A DNA stretch of 45,313 nt from Nitrososphaerota archaeon (GTDB taxonomy: Archaea > Thermoproteota > Nitrososphaeria > Nitrososphaerales > Nitrosopumilaceae): assembly GCA_016215465.1 (NCBI GenBank), contig JACRJT010000024.1, positions 1-45,313 of the forward strand, written 5' to 3'. Below, piece after piece: positions 7,934-16,599 of the stretch (within the stretch, counting starts at the first letter, position 1; each line of letters opens with the position of its first letter). The notes beneath the pieces are model-generated. The model made no database searches, had not been told where the DNA came from, and saw only the letters and a list, made by a program, of their open reading frames with translations. The position numbers and the translations under genes are program-made.

Positions 7934-9805
7934 TTAGATTGGCGTCTTGGTATCGTCTTTTGGCAAAGAAAATGTAACCTTTGTTCCGACACCTGGAGTG
8001 CTCTCCAGCGTAATTCTGCCCCCATGCGCCCCGACAATTCCCTTACAGATTGACAAGCCAAGGCCGCTTCCGCCCTTTTCCCTTGTAAGTGACGCATCAG
8101 CTTGATAGAACTTTGTGAAAAGTTTTGTCTGTTTTTCTGGTGGTATTCCAGTCCCGTTATCACTGACAGTGATTTTTACCTCGTTTGCATCTTCGGAAGA
8201 AGTGATCTTTATCGTGCCGACATCGGGCTTTACTGCCTTTAGGCTGTTTTTAATTAAGTTTGTCAAAACTTGAGTTATTCTGTCCGCATCATGTGCAATC
8301 ATTATGTCTGGTTTTACCTCGCTTATCACCTTGATCCTACTTTCATCAATTTGTGGCTGCAGCGTTTGAATTGATTTTAAAACCGTATCTTGAATTGACG
8401 AGATCTCTTTTTTCATTCTTAGCTGCCCGAGTTCAAGTTTTTGAGCATCTAGCAAATCTGAAATAATCTGAAGTAAGGATGTGGCACTTGACTTTATTAT
8501 TCCCATTCTCTCCTTTTGTTTGTCTGTGAGCGTGCCTAGGTGACCGCCAAGCAACATGTCTGCATATCCTTGAATTGGGACAAGCGGAGTCTTGAGCTCA
8601 TGGGTAATCATTGTAAGAAATTCATCTTTTGCAACGCTCATTCTTCTTGCCTCTTCTTCTTTTATCCTGATGGTGTCTGACATTATGTTAAATGTAGATG
8701 CAAGCTCGCCAATCTCGTCACTTGAGTTGTATTTTATTTTCTCTCCGTAAATCCCCTCTTTTATGCGAGATAACGCGTTTGTGATTGTTTGAAGGGGCAA
8801 TAATGATTTTCGAATTACGAACAACACAATTACGAAAATCACAATATCGACTCCAATTATTGCCTGTATTACTAATTGTCCCTCGTTTCTCTCACTGAGT
8901 CTGCTTTGGTTCCACATGTCTAGCATACTGTCAATTGAGTCTAGCAATGATTTTCTTTGCATGTTTAAACTTGCAAATGATTTGCTGAATTCATCAGAAA
9001 ATAATGATTTTTTCTCAAGCGTTTTGACTCTTAATGACACTGCCTCCCACAACAAATCAATCTGATCTAGCGCCTTTGAATTCTCTCTTGGTATTGGAAT
9101 TATCTCTTCTGCCTTTAGGCTAGTTCCTGATAAATCTAGATCAGTTAACGGCATCTGCAATAGGTTTCTAATTCCGACATCAAAAGCTAACCGTGCATCA
9201 TGAAGGCTGTTTTTTGTGTCGTTTTCGCGTCCAATTGAGATTAGCACAGCGTTCTGCCCTATTGTCTTTGTAATCTCGTGTAATTCTTTTGCAATTTCTT
9301 TATGTCTGTTGTAGTCTCTGTTTAACCCTGTTAGGTCTTTTGTCAACGAATCTGTGGTGAGTATCATCTCTGTATTTTTGTCAAGTACATAGTTTAGCGC
9401 TGCCGTTGTTTCCGGATTGTGTACTGATGAAACCTGAATCTGTGACGCCTCTTTCTTGTATAACTCCCAGTTTTTCTTAACTATGTCATAATCTGAAATT
9501 ATGTCGCTGGATAGCTGTGGTATGGCCTGACCTCTGATGGTTCCACCATTTTTTAAAGTATTGAGAACATTGTCAAAATCTCTTATTTCATTATCTAGCA
9601 CCTTTCTATCATTTTCATTCCCGCCTGCGATCGAACTTGCAAGACTTGCAATTGTCTCTACTTTTGTTTTGAGGTCTCCTGCGCGAATAATTGCATATGA
9701 TTCGTTAGAGGTAGTAATCTGTGTATTGTACAGGATAAACAAATTGAAAAGCGCTACAGCTACTAGGATTCCTATTAGTAAGTATGTTTTACTGATAATC
9801 TTCAA
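7934..9805 (-). CDS. Membrane histidine kinase with PilJ-like sensor
   Basis: A 623-residue sensor kinase. TM1 is at about residues 7-27 and the long extracytoplasmic helical domain at about 30-312. TM2 is at 313-332, HAMP at about 332-385, and HisKA has phosphoacceptor H402 in THELKTPL. HATPase_c has N-box NLIKNSLKAV, DNGTGIP and GGSGLGLSI. The sensor region holds two helical segments of the type seen in PilJ/NarX-like domains (RAGDLKTKVETIA and the region near 183-218), inferred by pattern. Signal unknown. There is no fused receiver, so phosphate must pass to separate proteins; the HPt and two receivers are encoded next door. A TATA element is shared with the divergent HPt gene. Confidence 0.92.
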   Translation of the reverse strand: MKIISKTYLLIGILVAVALFNLFILYNTQITTSNESYAIIRAGDLKTKVETIASLASSIAGGNENDRKVLDNEIRDFDNVLNTLKNGGTIRGQAIPQLSSDIISDYDIVKKNWELYKKEASQIQVSSVHNPETTAALNYVLDKNTEMILTTDSLTKDLTGLNRDYNRHKEIAKELHEITKTIGQNAVLISIGRENDTKNSLHDARLAFDVGIRNLLQMPLTDLDLSGTSLKAEEIIPIPRENSKALDQIDLLWEAVSLRVKTLEKKSLFSDEFSKSFASLNMQRKSLLDSIDSMLDMWNQSRLSERNEGQLVIQAIIGVDIVIFVIVLFVIRKSLLPLQTITNALSRIKEGIYGEKIKYNSSDEIGELASTFNIMSDTIRIKEEEARRMSVAKDEFLTMITHELKTPLVPIQGYADMLLGGHLGTLTDKQKERMGIIKSSATSLLQIISDLLDAQKLELGQLRMKKEISSIQDTVLKSIQTLQPQIDESRIKVISEVKPDIMIAHDADRITQVLTNLIKNSLKAVKPDVGTIKITSSEDANEVKITVSDNGTGIPPEKQTKLFTKFYQADASLTREKGGSGLGLSICKGIVGAHGGRITLESTPGVGTKVTFSLPKDDTKTPI

Positions 9806-9831
9806 TTTTAGTTATCTTCTCTTTCACAGAG

Positions 9832-9839
9832 TATAAAAA
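9832..9839. promoter_or_regulatory. TATA box between divergent kinase and HPt genes
   Basis: TATAAAAA is centred about 28 nt before the TTG start of the HPt gene and about 30 nt before the kinase ATG on the other strand. One A/T box can serve both directions, which would tie their expression together. Confidence 0.5.
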
Positions 9840-9863
9840 TCTCCGATCAAATATCGTTAATGA

Positions 9864-10232
9864 TTGTCAGAAGAATTTTTACGTGTTGCCAAAAAAGAAG
9901 TTTCAGACGATATTGTTGAAATCGGTAATTTGCTACAAACCTGTTCTGACGATTCTGATATTTCAAAAAATGCCGCCGAAATTGAAAAACATGCACACAA
10001 GCTAAAGGGATTGGCACCAATGATGGGACAAATTGAAATTGGAGATATTGCATCCGTACTTGATACACTGCTTAAACTGACAATCTCTGGAACTGTGCCT
10101 CCAGATCTTTTTCAAGCAATAAAGAAATCACACCAATTCATGTTTGATACCATCAATGATCGTGAATCCGATTATGCCTCACTAAAAAGTGAATTAGACA
10201 AAAAATACTCTGTATTTCTTAGCCGAAAATAG
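9864..10232 (+). CDS. Stand-alone HPt phosphotransfer protein
   Basis: A 122-residue helical protein with the histidine-phosphotransfer motif AHKLKGLAPMMGQ; the likely phosphorylated residue is H45. HPt domains carry phosphate between receivers in multistep phosphorelays, or resemble the P1 domain of CheA. The start is TTG: no in-frame ATG precedes the motif, and the strong TATA box is about 28 nt upstream. The gene is divergent from the histidine kinase and directly precedes a receiver gene. Free HPt proteins are uncommon in archaea. Confidence 0.85.
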   Translation: MSEEFLRVAKKEVSDDIVEIGNLLQTCSDDSDISKNAAEIEKHAHKLKGLAPMMGQIEIGDIASVLDTLLKLTISGTVPPDLFQAIKKSHQFMFDTINDRESDYASLKSELDKKYSVFLSRK

Positions 10233-10266
10233 AAATTTTCATAAGTTATGTCGTTTGGCTGTTGAT

Positions 10267-10629
10267 ATGGCCAGAGTAATGATTGCGGATGACTCTGACG
10301 CAATTCGTTTTGTACTAAACGACATACTGACAATTGGAAATCACGACATAGTGGCAGAGGCAGTTAATGGCTCAGAAGCGGTGGAAAAATTTTCACAAAC
10401 AAACCCTGATGTATTACTACTTGATCTTGCGATGCCAAAAAAAGACGGACTAACCGTAGTAAAGGAGATAATGGCAAAACATCCATCTGCAAGAATAATT
10501 CTAATCACTGCAAGTGACAATCAAAATGTAATCAGCGAATGTCTAAAGGCAGGAGCTTATGCGTTTATCTCAAAGCCGTTTGACTTTGATCATGTTCTGA
10601 AACTGATCAGCGAAGTTTCGCCAAAATAA
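10267..10629 (+). CDS. Single-domain CheY-like response regulator
   Basis: A 120-residue receiver domain with acidic pair D8/D9, phosphoacceptor D53 (LLDLAMPKKDG), conserved Thr in LITASD and Lys in SKPFD. There is no output domain, so it acts by protein contact or as an intermediate in the relay with the HPt protein 34 nt upstream. I favour ATG 10267; a TTG at 10255 is an in-frame alternative. It ends 3 nt before the convergent receiver-zinc gene. Confidence 0.92.
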   Translation: MARVMIADDSDAIRFVLNDILTIGNHDIVAEAVNGSEAVEKFSQTNPDVLLLDLAMPKKDGLTVVKEIMAKHPSARIILITASDNQNVISECLKAGAYAFISKPFDFDHVLKLISEVSPK

Positions 10630-10632
10630 TTT

Positions 10633-11559
10633 TTATCTCAACCAAGAATATCCTTGGCTTGTTAATAATTTTGCATGTTCCAATGTGAATCTTTCATTGC
10701 ATTTTAAACACAGATAATCTGTAGATATCTCTGAAAAGATTTCCTTGCATTCGTTACACGCATAAAAATTATCCTGTGTCCTATAGTCGACTCCAAATAC
10801 CTTGATTATTTGGTGACATTTTGGGCATTTGTCGTCAACATACGATGATTCGGTAGAAACATTGCCGCATTTGTAGTGCTCGATGATCTTTTCTTGCTTA
10901 AAGTCAACCCCCTTACATTTTGGGCAGTGAAACATCTGTGCAACGCGAACGTAGTTGCACCTTGGGCAGGCGATTTCTTTTATTGTATTTATTTGAATTA
11001 TTTTTTTGTCCGAAATAAGCTGTTTAATTAATGGCAGAATTTCCTCATCTGTTTTGCCCAAATATTGGGATAATCTCAAAAGACTAATCTGGGTTGTATT
11101 TGACATTAGATTTACTGTCTTAGTAAAAGTCTCTTCGTTTGATATGATGGCTTCCTCATTTTTTAGCGTTTCAATAATTTCCTTTATCTTCTCTAATCTG
11201 ATTGGTTTTGCCAAGTATTGGTATGCTCCTTGGGCAATTACATCCTTGATCGATTCTTCCGTTTTGTCTCGCGCCGTCTCGATTATCACTTTGACATCCG
11301 GTCTTATGTTTAGCAACTGCGACATAATCGAAAACGCATTCATGTCCGGCAAATTGTAATCAAGAAAAACAAGCGGCACTGTGCCTGATTTGATAATATC
11401 TTTAAATGCCTCGATACCCGTTTTTCCGTTTTGACAGCTATGTATTTTTTTAAAACCCAGTTTGGTTAGAAATTCTTTGAGCAGAATACCGACTGCTGGA
11501 CTGTCTTCTATGATTAAGATCTCTTTATCTTCCAACTCTGGCACACGCCATCTTTTCAT
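10633..11559 (-). CDS. Response regulator with zinc-ribbon output (TackOD1-like)
   Basis: A 308-residue protein. The N-terminal receiver (about 12-130) has acidic residues in IIEDS, phosphoacceptor D67 (FLDYNLPDM), and Lys in AKPIRLEKI. A helical, winged-helix-like section (about 140-190) follows. The C-terminal region has at least three pairs of cysteine knuckles (CPRC/CPKC, C/CPKC, CNEC/CLKC). This matches the Thaumarchaeal output domain type (TackOD1) as I recall it. It probably regulates transcription or binds a partner through zinc ribbons on phosphorylation. It lies convergent to the CheY-like gene and divergent from the PIN-ATPase gene. Confidence 0.82.
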   Translation of the reverse strand: MKRWRVPELEDKEILIIEDSPAVGILLKEFLTKLGFKKIHSCQNGKTGIEAFKDIIKSGTVPLVFLDYNLPDMNAFSIMSQLLNIRPDVKVIIETARDKTEESIKDVIAQGAYQYLAKPIRLEKIKEIIETLKNEEAIISNEETFTKTVNLMSNTTQISLLRLSQYLGKTDEEILPLIKQLISDKKIIQINTIKEIACPRCNYVRVAQMFHCPKCKGVDFKQEKIIEHYKCGNVSTESSYVDDKCPKCHQIIKVFGVDYRTQDNFYACNECKEIFSEISTDYLCLKCNERFTLEHAKLLTSQGYSWLR

Positions 11560-11625
11560 ATCTGGTATGAAAAGTTTAGTTTATCTTCGAGTTATGATTA
11601 AAAGCCCCGTGGTGACCTTTGAATC

Positions 11626-13464
11626 ATGTCAAAAATAGTAATTGATACTAGCGTGATTGTTAGTGGCCACATTACAAGGCAAATTGAATCAAAAAACCTT
11701 CAGAATGTTGAGATAATCATACCTGTCGCAGGATTGGACGAATTACAGTCTCAGGCGTCCCAGGGAAAAGAACAGGGCTTTATCGGCCTTGAGGAAATAA
11801 AGAAAATTCAAAAACTATGTCAGGAAAATAACATTCCAGTCCAGTTTGTAGGGCAAAGGCCAAGCCTTGATGATGTCAGGCTTGCAAAACGCGGACGAAT
11901 CGACGCAATAATAAAAGACGTTGCAAAGCAAAATAACGCAATACTGTATACTGCAGATTACGTGCAGGGACTTGCTGCTGAGGCCGAAGGGATTATTGTA
12001 AACTATCAGAAATCAGAAAAACTAACAGCCCCTTTGGAATTTTTGAGATTCTTTGATCAAACCACAATGAGTGTTCACCTAAAGGACCAAAATGCACCCC
12101 TTGCAAAAAGAGGAAAACCTGGCAATTTCGAACTAGTCAAAATTGAAGATAACTTATTAGATAAAGACTATCTTGAGCTTATCACAACACAAATACTTGA
12201 GACATCAAAAATCTCAAACGCCGGAACCATTGAGATATCAAAGCCGGGGGCTTTAGTTGTACAGTATGGAGAATATAGAATTGCGATCACGCATCCCCCA
12301 TTTTCAGAATCATACGAAATTACAATTGTTCATCCAATCACGAAAATGTCCCTTGATCAGTATGGGATGTCAAAAAAGTTAATGAGCAGGTTCTCAGAAA
12401 AAGCAGAAGGGATTCTAATTTCGGGGCCTCCTGGCTCTGGGAAAAGCACCCTTGCATCAAGTCTTGCAAATTTCTATGCGTCGCTTGGGAATATTGTAAA
12501 AACATTCGAATCACCGCGTGACTTGCAGGTGGACAAAGGAGTCACCCAATATACAAAACTCGATGGCAAATTTGAGAACTCGGCTGACATCTTGCTGCTT
12601 GTGCGACCCGATTATACTGTGTTTGATGAGGTGAGGCAGCGTGATGATTTTAGAGTATTTGCAGATCTGAGGCTTGCCGGAGTTGGTATGATTGGCGTGG
12701 TACACGCAAACATGCCCCTTGACGCAGTTCAGAGATTCATCGGGAAAATAGAGCTAGGTATGATTCCAAGCGTAATTGACACTGTCGTTTTTGTAAAAGA
12801 TGGTTATATCTCCAAAGTTTATGATCTTGATCTTAAAGTCAAAGTGCCATCTGGAATGGTGGAACAAGACTTGGCAAGGCCTGTAATAGAAATTCGTGAT
12901 TTCGAAACAGGTACATTAGAATATGAAATCTACACCTTTGGCGAAGAAAATGTGATTGTACCAGTATCAAAACAAGAAGCAAAATCTGGAATTTACAAAT
13001 TGGCAGAAGAAAAAATCCGAGAGACAATTCGAAGATTTGATACCAATCCTGAAATTGAGATACTGTCTGATAGCAGCATTCGAGTCCGAGTGAGGAAGGA
13101 CTCTATGCCTTCTATAATTGGAAAAGGCGGCTCTACTATTAGCGATCTTGAAAAAATACTGCACGTTCACATTAATGTGGAACCAAAAGAATCCGAAGAC
13201 TCTTTGGGTTCGTATTCAAGTCAACAAGGTCGGGGCTCAACCCAGTTTGATTTTTCTGAGTCCACAAACTCGCTACTGTTTCAGGTAGATAAGAAAAACA
13301 ATGGCTTGTTTGCAGATATTTATGTAAAAGGGGATTATGTTACCACTGCCCGGGTGGCAAGACACGGAAAAATAAAAATTTCAAAACGCTCAGATGTAGG
13401 AAGGCGGTTGATGAGGTCTGCCTTTTCAAAAAATGACATCGAGATACTTCTCAAAGACTCTTAA
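11626..13464 (+). CDS. PIN-ATPase-KH protein (COG1855 type)
   Basis: A 612-residue three-domain protein. The N-terminal PIN nuclease-like domain has D7 (DTS), an acid near E39, D93 and D111. The central GspE/PilT-type ATPase has Walker A GPPGSGKST at about 267-275. A C-terminal KH domain (about 500-540) has the GxxG loop IIGKGGST. This architecture is conserved across archaea, and the combination suggests RNA handling or ATP-driven RNA decay. The ATG is supported by GATTAAAA about 26 nt upstream. The final 14 nt overlap the convergent DtxR/MntR gene. Confidence 0.93.
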   Translation: MSKIVIDTSVIVSGHITRQIESKNLQNVEIIIPVAGLDELQSQASQGKEQGFIGLEEIKKIQKLCQENNIPVQFVGQRPSLDDVRLAKRGRIDAIIKDVAKQNNAILYTADYVQGLAAEAEGIIVNYQKSEKLTAPLEFLRFFDQTTMSVHLKDQNAPLAKRGKPGNFELVKIEDNLLDKDYLELITTQILETSKISNAGTIEISKPGALVVQYGEYRIAITHPPFSESYEITIVHPITKMSLDQYGMSKKLMSRFSEKAEGILISGPPGSGKSTLASSLANFYASLGNIVKTFESPRDLQVDKGVTQYTKLDGKFENSADILLLVRPDYTVFDEVRQRDDFRVFADLRLAGVGMIGVVHANMPLDAVQRFIGKIELGMIPSVIDTVVFVKDGYISKVYDLDLKVKVPSGMVEQDLARPVIEIRDFETGTLEYEIYTFGEENVIVPVSKQEAKSGIYKLAEEKIRETIRRFDTNPEIEILSDSSIRVRVRKDSMPSIIGKGGSTISDLEKILHVHINVEPKESEDSLGSYSSQQGRGSTQFDFSESTNSLLFQVDKKNNGLFADIYVKGDYVTTARVARHGKIKISKRSDVGRRLMRSAFSKNDIEILLKDS

Positions 13465-13912
13465 AACTTTCAAGGAATTTCTGGTTTGATTTCAGATGGG
13501 TGATGAATTTTCGTAACTGTTTAATTGTTTTAGGATTTAGGTGGTGCTCAATTCCCTCGACGTCTTGGTTTGCAGTCTCGTGCTCTATTCCGAGTATTTC
13601 AAAAAACTCCAATAATATGCTGTGCTTTTGTCTTACCATGTCTGCCACGTTTTTTCCTTTTGCAGTGAGTTTGACTCCTTGATATTTTTCATAGTTCAGA
13701 AAGCCACCTTCGTCTAGTCTGTGGAGCATCTTTGTGACGCTTGGGGCACTCACATTTAGGTATCTTGACACGTCAAGGGTTGTGGCATATCCTTTCATTT
13801 CGACTAGTTCTGAGATAACCTCAAGATAATCTTCTATTCTTGCTGATTTTGGCTTGGCTGATTCGTGGGCAGCCTTTATGGATTCAAGCCTGATTTCGTC
13901 CTTTTTCTTCAA
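13451..13912 (-). CDS. DtxR/MntR-family metal-dependent repressor
   Basis: A 153-residue regulator. A wHTH DNA-binding region sits at about 25-85 with the recognition segment VSAPSVTKMLHRLDEGGF and wing KLTAKGK. The metal-binding/dimerisation region includes H and E residues in RQKHSILLEFFEILGIEHE and EGIEHHL. It likely senses Mn2+ or Fe2+ and represses uptake genes. It lacks the C-terminal SH3-like domain of full DtxR, so it is closer to MntR in length. A TATA-like ATTATAAG near 13938-13945 precedes the start at the expected distance. No metal transporter gene is adjacent. Confidence 0.9.
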   Translation of the reverse strand: MKKKDEIRLESIKAAHESAKPKSARIEDYLEVISELVEMKGYATTLDVSRYLNVSAPSVTKMLHRLDEGGFLNYEKYQGVKLTAKGKNVADMVRQKHSILLEFFEILGIEHETANQDVEGIEHHLNPKTIKQLRKFITHLKSNQKFLESFKSL

Positions 13913-14048
13913 ATTGGTTTGTAAGTGGATGCGTGTCTTATAATCTAGTCTGTATGTCTGGATGGTTCTTTGTTATTTGATCTTGACTTGCATGTAACTA
14001 ATCTTCTGGTTTTGCACTTAACTAACAATATCAAAAGTGATACTCGGC

Positions 14049-14396
14049 ATGGATGAGTATCGGGAGCAATTGCGCAAGTTAAAACTGGCATCCGAATCTG
14101 TAAAAAGACGCTCTAGCATTTATTCACAAATATCTGAAATCGATGACAAGCGCAACGCAAAATCTCTGTCTGCCTTGCGTAATGCACCTGACCCTGGAGG
14201 CAAAATACAAAAGATTGGCTTTATCGTGTTCTGGATTCCAGAGCCAACTGGTATAACAAATGCAATCGGGGCCCCGATGATACTTGCAGGCAAATATCTT
14301 GAGAAAAAATACAATGGCTCAACGCTGTCTGACATAGGAAAAACTACAAAAAACAACGCTTCTGCGATTTCAAGCTTTAAGGATGCCGTATTTTAG
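14049..14396 (+). CDS. Conserved thaumarchaeal protein, unknown function
   Basis: A 115-residue protein. The N-terminal third is basic and helical; the centre has a hydrophobic, Pro/Gly-containing stretch (IGFIVFWIPEPTGITNAIGAP) that could contact membranes; the tail is lysine/serine rich. No catalytic motif is seen. ATG 14049 is preferred because TTAACTA lies about 28 nt upstream; an in-frame GTG at 14037 is possible. It lies between the DtxR/MntR gene (divergent) and the DUF192 gene. Confidence 0.6.
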   Translation: MDEYREQLRKLKLASESVKRRSSIYSQISEIDDKRNAKSLSALRNAPDPGGKIQKIGFIVFWIPEPTGITNAIGAPMILAGKYLEKKYNGSTLSDIGKTTKNNASAISSFKDAVF

Positions 14397-14437
14397 ATTA
14401 CACTTGGTTTTTAATACCTGCTAATTTTTTATTCTCA

Positions 14438-14926
14438 GTGGCAACACGTACCCAAATTTTGATACCGATAGGAATTGCAGCAATAATAATTGGTGCAGCT
14501 GGACTCGTTTCAATTCCAAAGGACGTCAAACTTGAGCAAACCAAATTCCCAATGGGGATTGTAAAGATTGATGATATTTTACTGCAGGTCCAAATTGCTG
14601 ATACGCGACCGTTGCAGACTCGCGGTCTAATGTTCCAAGAAAAACTACCATATGATCAGGGGATGCTATTTGTTTTTGATGATGAAACAGTACGTTCCAT
14701 GTGGATGCTAAATATGCAATTTGCATTAGACGTTATCTGGCTTGATGCAAGCGGCAATGTGGTTTACATACAAAAGGACGCACAACCTTGCAAATCTGCA
14801 ATTGAAACTGCGACCTGCACGTTTACAAATGGAAATAATGCGAAATATGTTCTTGAAGTGACTTCTGGTTTTGTAGACAAATATAACATTACAGAAAATT
14901 CGAAGTTGGAAATAATTTCAATTTGA
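14438..14926 (+). CDS. Exported DUF192 protein
   Basis: A 162-residue protein with an N-terminal hydrophobic anchor/signal (about residues 5-27) and a DUF192 beta domain. The family segments are QTRGLMFQEKLPYDQGMLFVFDD, a tryptophan-methionine core (SMWMLNMQFALDVIWLD) and VLEVTSGFVDKY. DUF192 proteins are small extracytoplasmic proteins of unknown biochemical role. The start is GTG; TTTTTAATA about 26 nt upstream supports it. It is followed 43 nt later by another exported protein. Confidence 0.88.
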   Translation: MATRTQILIPIGIAAIIIGAAGLVSIPKDVKLEQTKFPMGIVKIDDILLQVQIADTRPLQTRGLMFQEKLPYDQGMLFVFDDETVRSMWMLNMQFALDVIWLDASGNVVYIQKDAQPCKSAIETATCTFTNGNNAKYVLEVTSGFVDKYNITENSKLEIISI

Positions 14927-14969
14927 TTTGTTGGAAAGGCTTATCTGTAGAATACAGTGTCAACAAAAA

Positions 14970-15596
14970 ATGAACAAAAAGATCCTTTATGCCGGAATTA
15001 TAATTGCAATAGCAATAATATCTGTTTTAGTTGTATCGTTTGGTACCAAAACACCACCTCCAAGTGTTTCTACCTCACAATATCTTGAGCATAATCTCAT
15101 TTTAAAGCAAAAACTATCTGAGACTGAAATATCCATGTCGTCTCCTATTCAATTACGGACAACTGATGACATCAAACAATACTGTTCTTTTTTTGCAGAT
15201 GGTGAAAAACAGAAACTTGTTGAGTATTGCACCTCGACAGAGTTAAAAGACAAGGATGGTAATTTTCTTGGAAACATCCACATGGTGGGACTAAAGGACG
15301 TCCCACAAATGGTTCTAGTGTTAATACAAACTGATTCATCCATGTCGCAAATTGATTCTGTCAAAAAAATCTTTGATGTAGCAGTCCAGGAACTTGTTTG
15401 CAAATGTTGGGCTGATGTAAAACCTGATAATTTTGAAAACATCAATGACTGGGTTGATGGCATGCGCAGTTTTCACGCCTCAGACACTCAGACACACAGC
15501 AAATCAAAACAGATAGTCTTGGAAAGAAAAACATTGCAACTTGAGCTTACAACAAATAATGAAGGCTACCTCTGGCAACTCTATATCTATAACTAG
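14970..15596 (+). CDS. Predicted exported/membrane-anchored protein, unknown
   Basis: A 208-residue protein with a clear N-terminal hydrophobic segment (KKILYAGIIIAIAIISVLVV) after a positive start, then a soluble extracytoplasmic domain with several cysteines (CSF, EYC, CKCW). No family is recognised. ATG 14970 is chosen because it gives a canonical signal/anchor and has a TTAT element about 28 nt upstream; a TTG at 14928 would add 14 polar residues before the anchor. It neighbours the DUF192 exported protein and a soluble kinase. Confidence 0.65.
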   Translation: MNKKILYAGIIIAIAIISVLVVSFGTKTPPPSVSTSQYLEHNLILKQKLSETEISMSSPIQLRTTDDIKQYCSFFADGEKQKLVEYCTSTELKDKDGNFLGNIHMVGLKDVPQMVLVLIQTDSSMSQIDSVKKIFDVAVQELVCKCWADVKPDNFENINDWVDGMRSFHASDTQTHSKSKQIVLERKTLQLELTTNNEGYLWQLYIYN

Positions 15597-15674
15597 TGTC
15601 TGTCTGTTTTGTACAAACAGGCTGTTAATAGCTGCCTTTAGGCATGATTTGGGGGGTTTGGATGTGATGATACT

Positions 15675-16556
15675 GTGAGCACTGGGGAGGATATTTCGTA
15701 CGATGCGTTGTTGGACAAAATAAAGAAATTAGAACTAGAAAAACAAAAACTCGAACAAGAAAACAAGTCTCAGCATCAAATGATTATTGGTCTGGAGCGA
15801 AAGATGGTGAAATTAGATGAAATAACGCAACAACGTGATTGGCTCTTAGATACGTTAACAAAAAAGATAAGTGATCTGAGCCGTTTTCAAACTGATCTTT
15901 TCAGGGCAGAAAGATTTTCAACAATTGGCGAAATGTCTGCAAGACTTGCACACGATATGCGCAATCCTTTGGCAATAATAAAAAATACCATCGAAGTAGT
16001 CAAACTAAAACATTCATCTAAAATTCCAAATGATCTTATGGGTATGTTTAGTGCCATTGATCAGGCTTCATCACGGATGGTATTTCAGCTAGACGAGGTA
16101 TTAAATTTCGTTCGAACATCGCCCTTGGAATGTGATGAATACTCCTTGTCCGAAATACTTGATTCCTCAATTAATAAAATTGTTGTTCCAGATCTAATAC
16201 AAATTAATCGTCCACAAAACGACGTGCGTCTTTTTTGCGATATGGAAAAAATCGAAGCTGTCTTTACAAACCTGTTGATGAATGCAATTCAAGCCATGGA
16301 AAATTCAGGCCAAATCACGGTACGCTTTTCTCAAAATGATAATGTTGTTACCTTTGAAGTTGAGGATTCTGGACCTGGAATTCAGGAAAATATCCTTGAT
16401 AAAATATTTGAGCCGTTATTTACGACAAAATCCTATGGGACTGGGCTTGGACTGCCTACTGTAAAAACAATCATCCAGCAGCACAGCGGTACAATTGAGG
16501 TGAAAAATACCCCGACTGTATTTTCAATCTTTATTCCAAAAACATTAGAATTCTAA
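15675..16556 (+). CDS. Soluble histidine kinase with N-terminal coiled coil
   Basis: A 293-residue kinase without membrane segments. The coiled coil spans about 10-65 (heptads rich in K/E/L). The HisKA-like dimerisation region has phosphoacceptor H93 (ARLAHDMRNPLA). HATPase_c has N-box NLLMNAIQAM, DSGPGI and GTGLGLPTV. It resembles cytoplasmic kinases that associate with other sensors through the coiled coil. The start is GTG, with a G-rich GGATGTGA ribosome-binding region upstream. No receiver gene is adjacent. The 7.9-11.6 kb receivers are possible partners, by inference only. Confidence 0.9.
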   Translation: MSTGEDISYDALLDKIKKLELEKQKLEQENKSQHQMIIGLERKMVKLDEITQQRDWLLDTLTKKISDLSRFQTDLFRAERFSTIGEMSARLAHDMRNPLAIIKNTIEVVKLKHSSKIPNDLMGMFSAIDQASSRMVFQLDEVLNFVRTSPLECDEYSLSEILDSSINKIVVPDLIQINRPQNDVRLFCDMEKIEAVFTNLLMNAIQAMENSGQITVRFSQNDNVVTFEVEDSGPGIQENILDKIFEPLFTTKSYGTGLGLPTVKTIIQQHSGTIEVKNTPTVFSIFIPKTLEF

Positions 16557-16599
16557 ACTCAAGGCAAGATTCAATAGCAAATCAAGTGTTATGTGAAAA

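Noticed and set aside
13913-14036. Metal-regulator operator between the MntR gene and its divergent neighbour
   Set aside because: TATA-like elements are present, but I could not find a convincing long palindrome of the MntR/DtxR box type.
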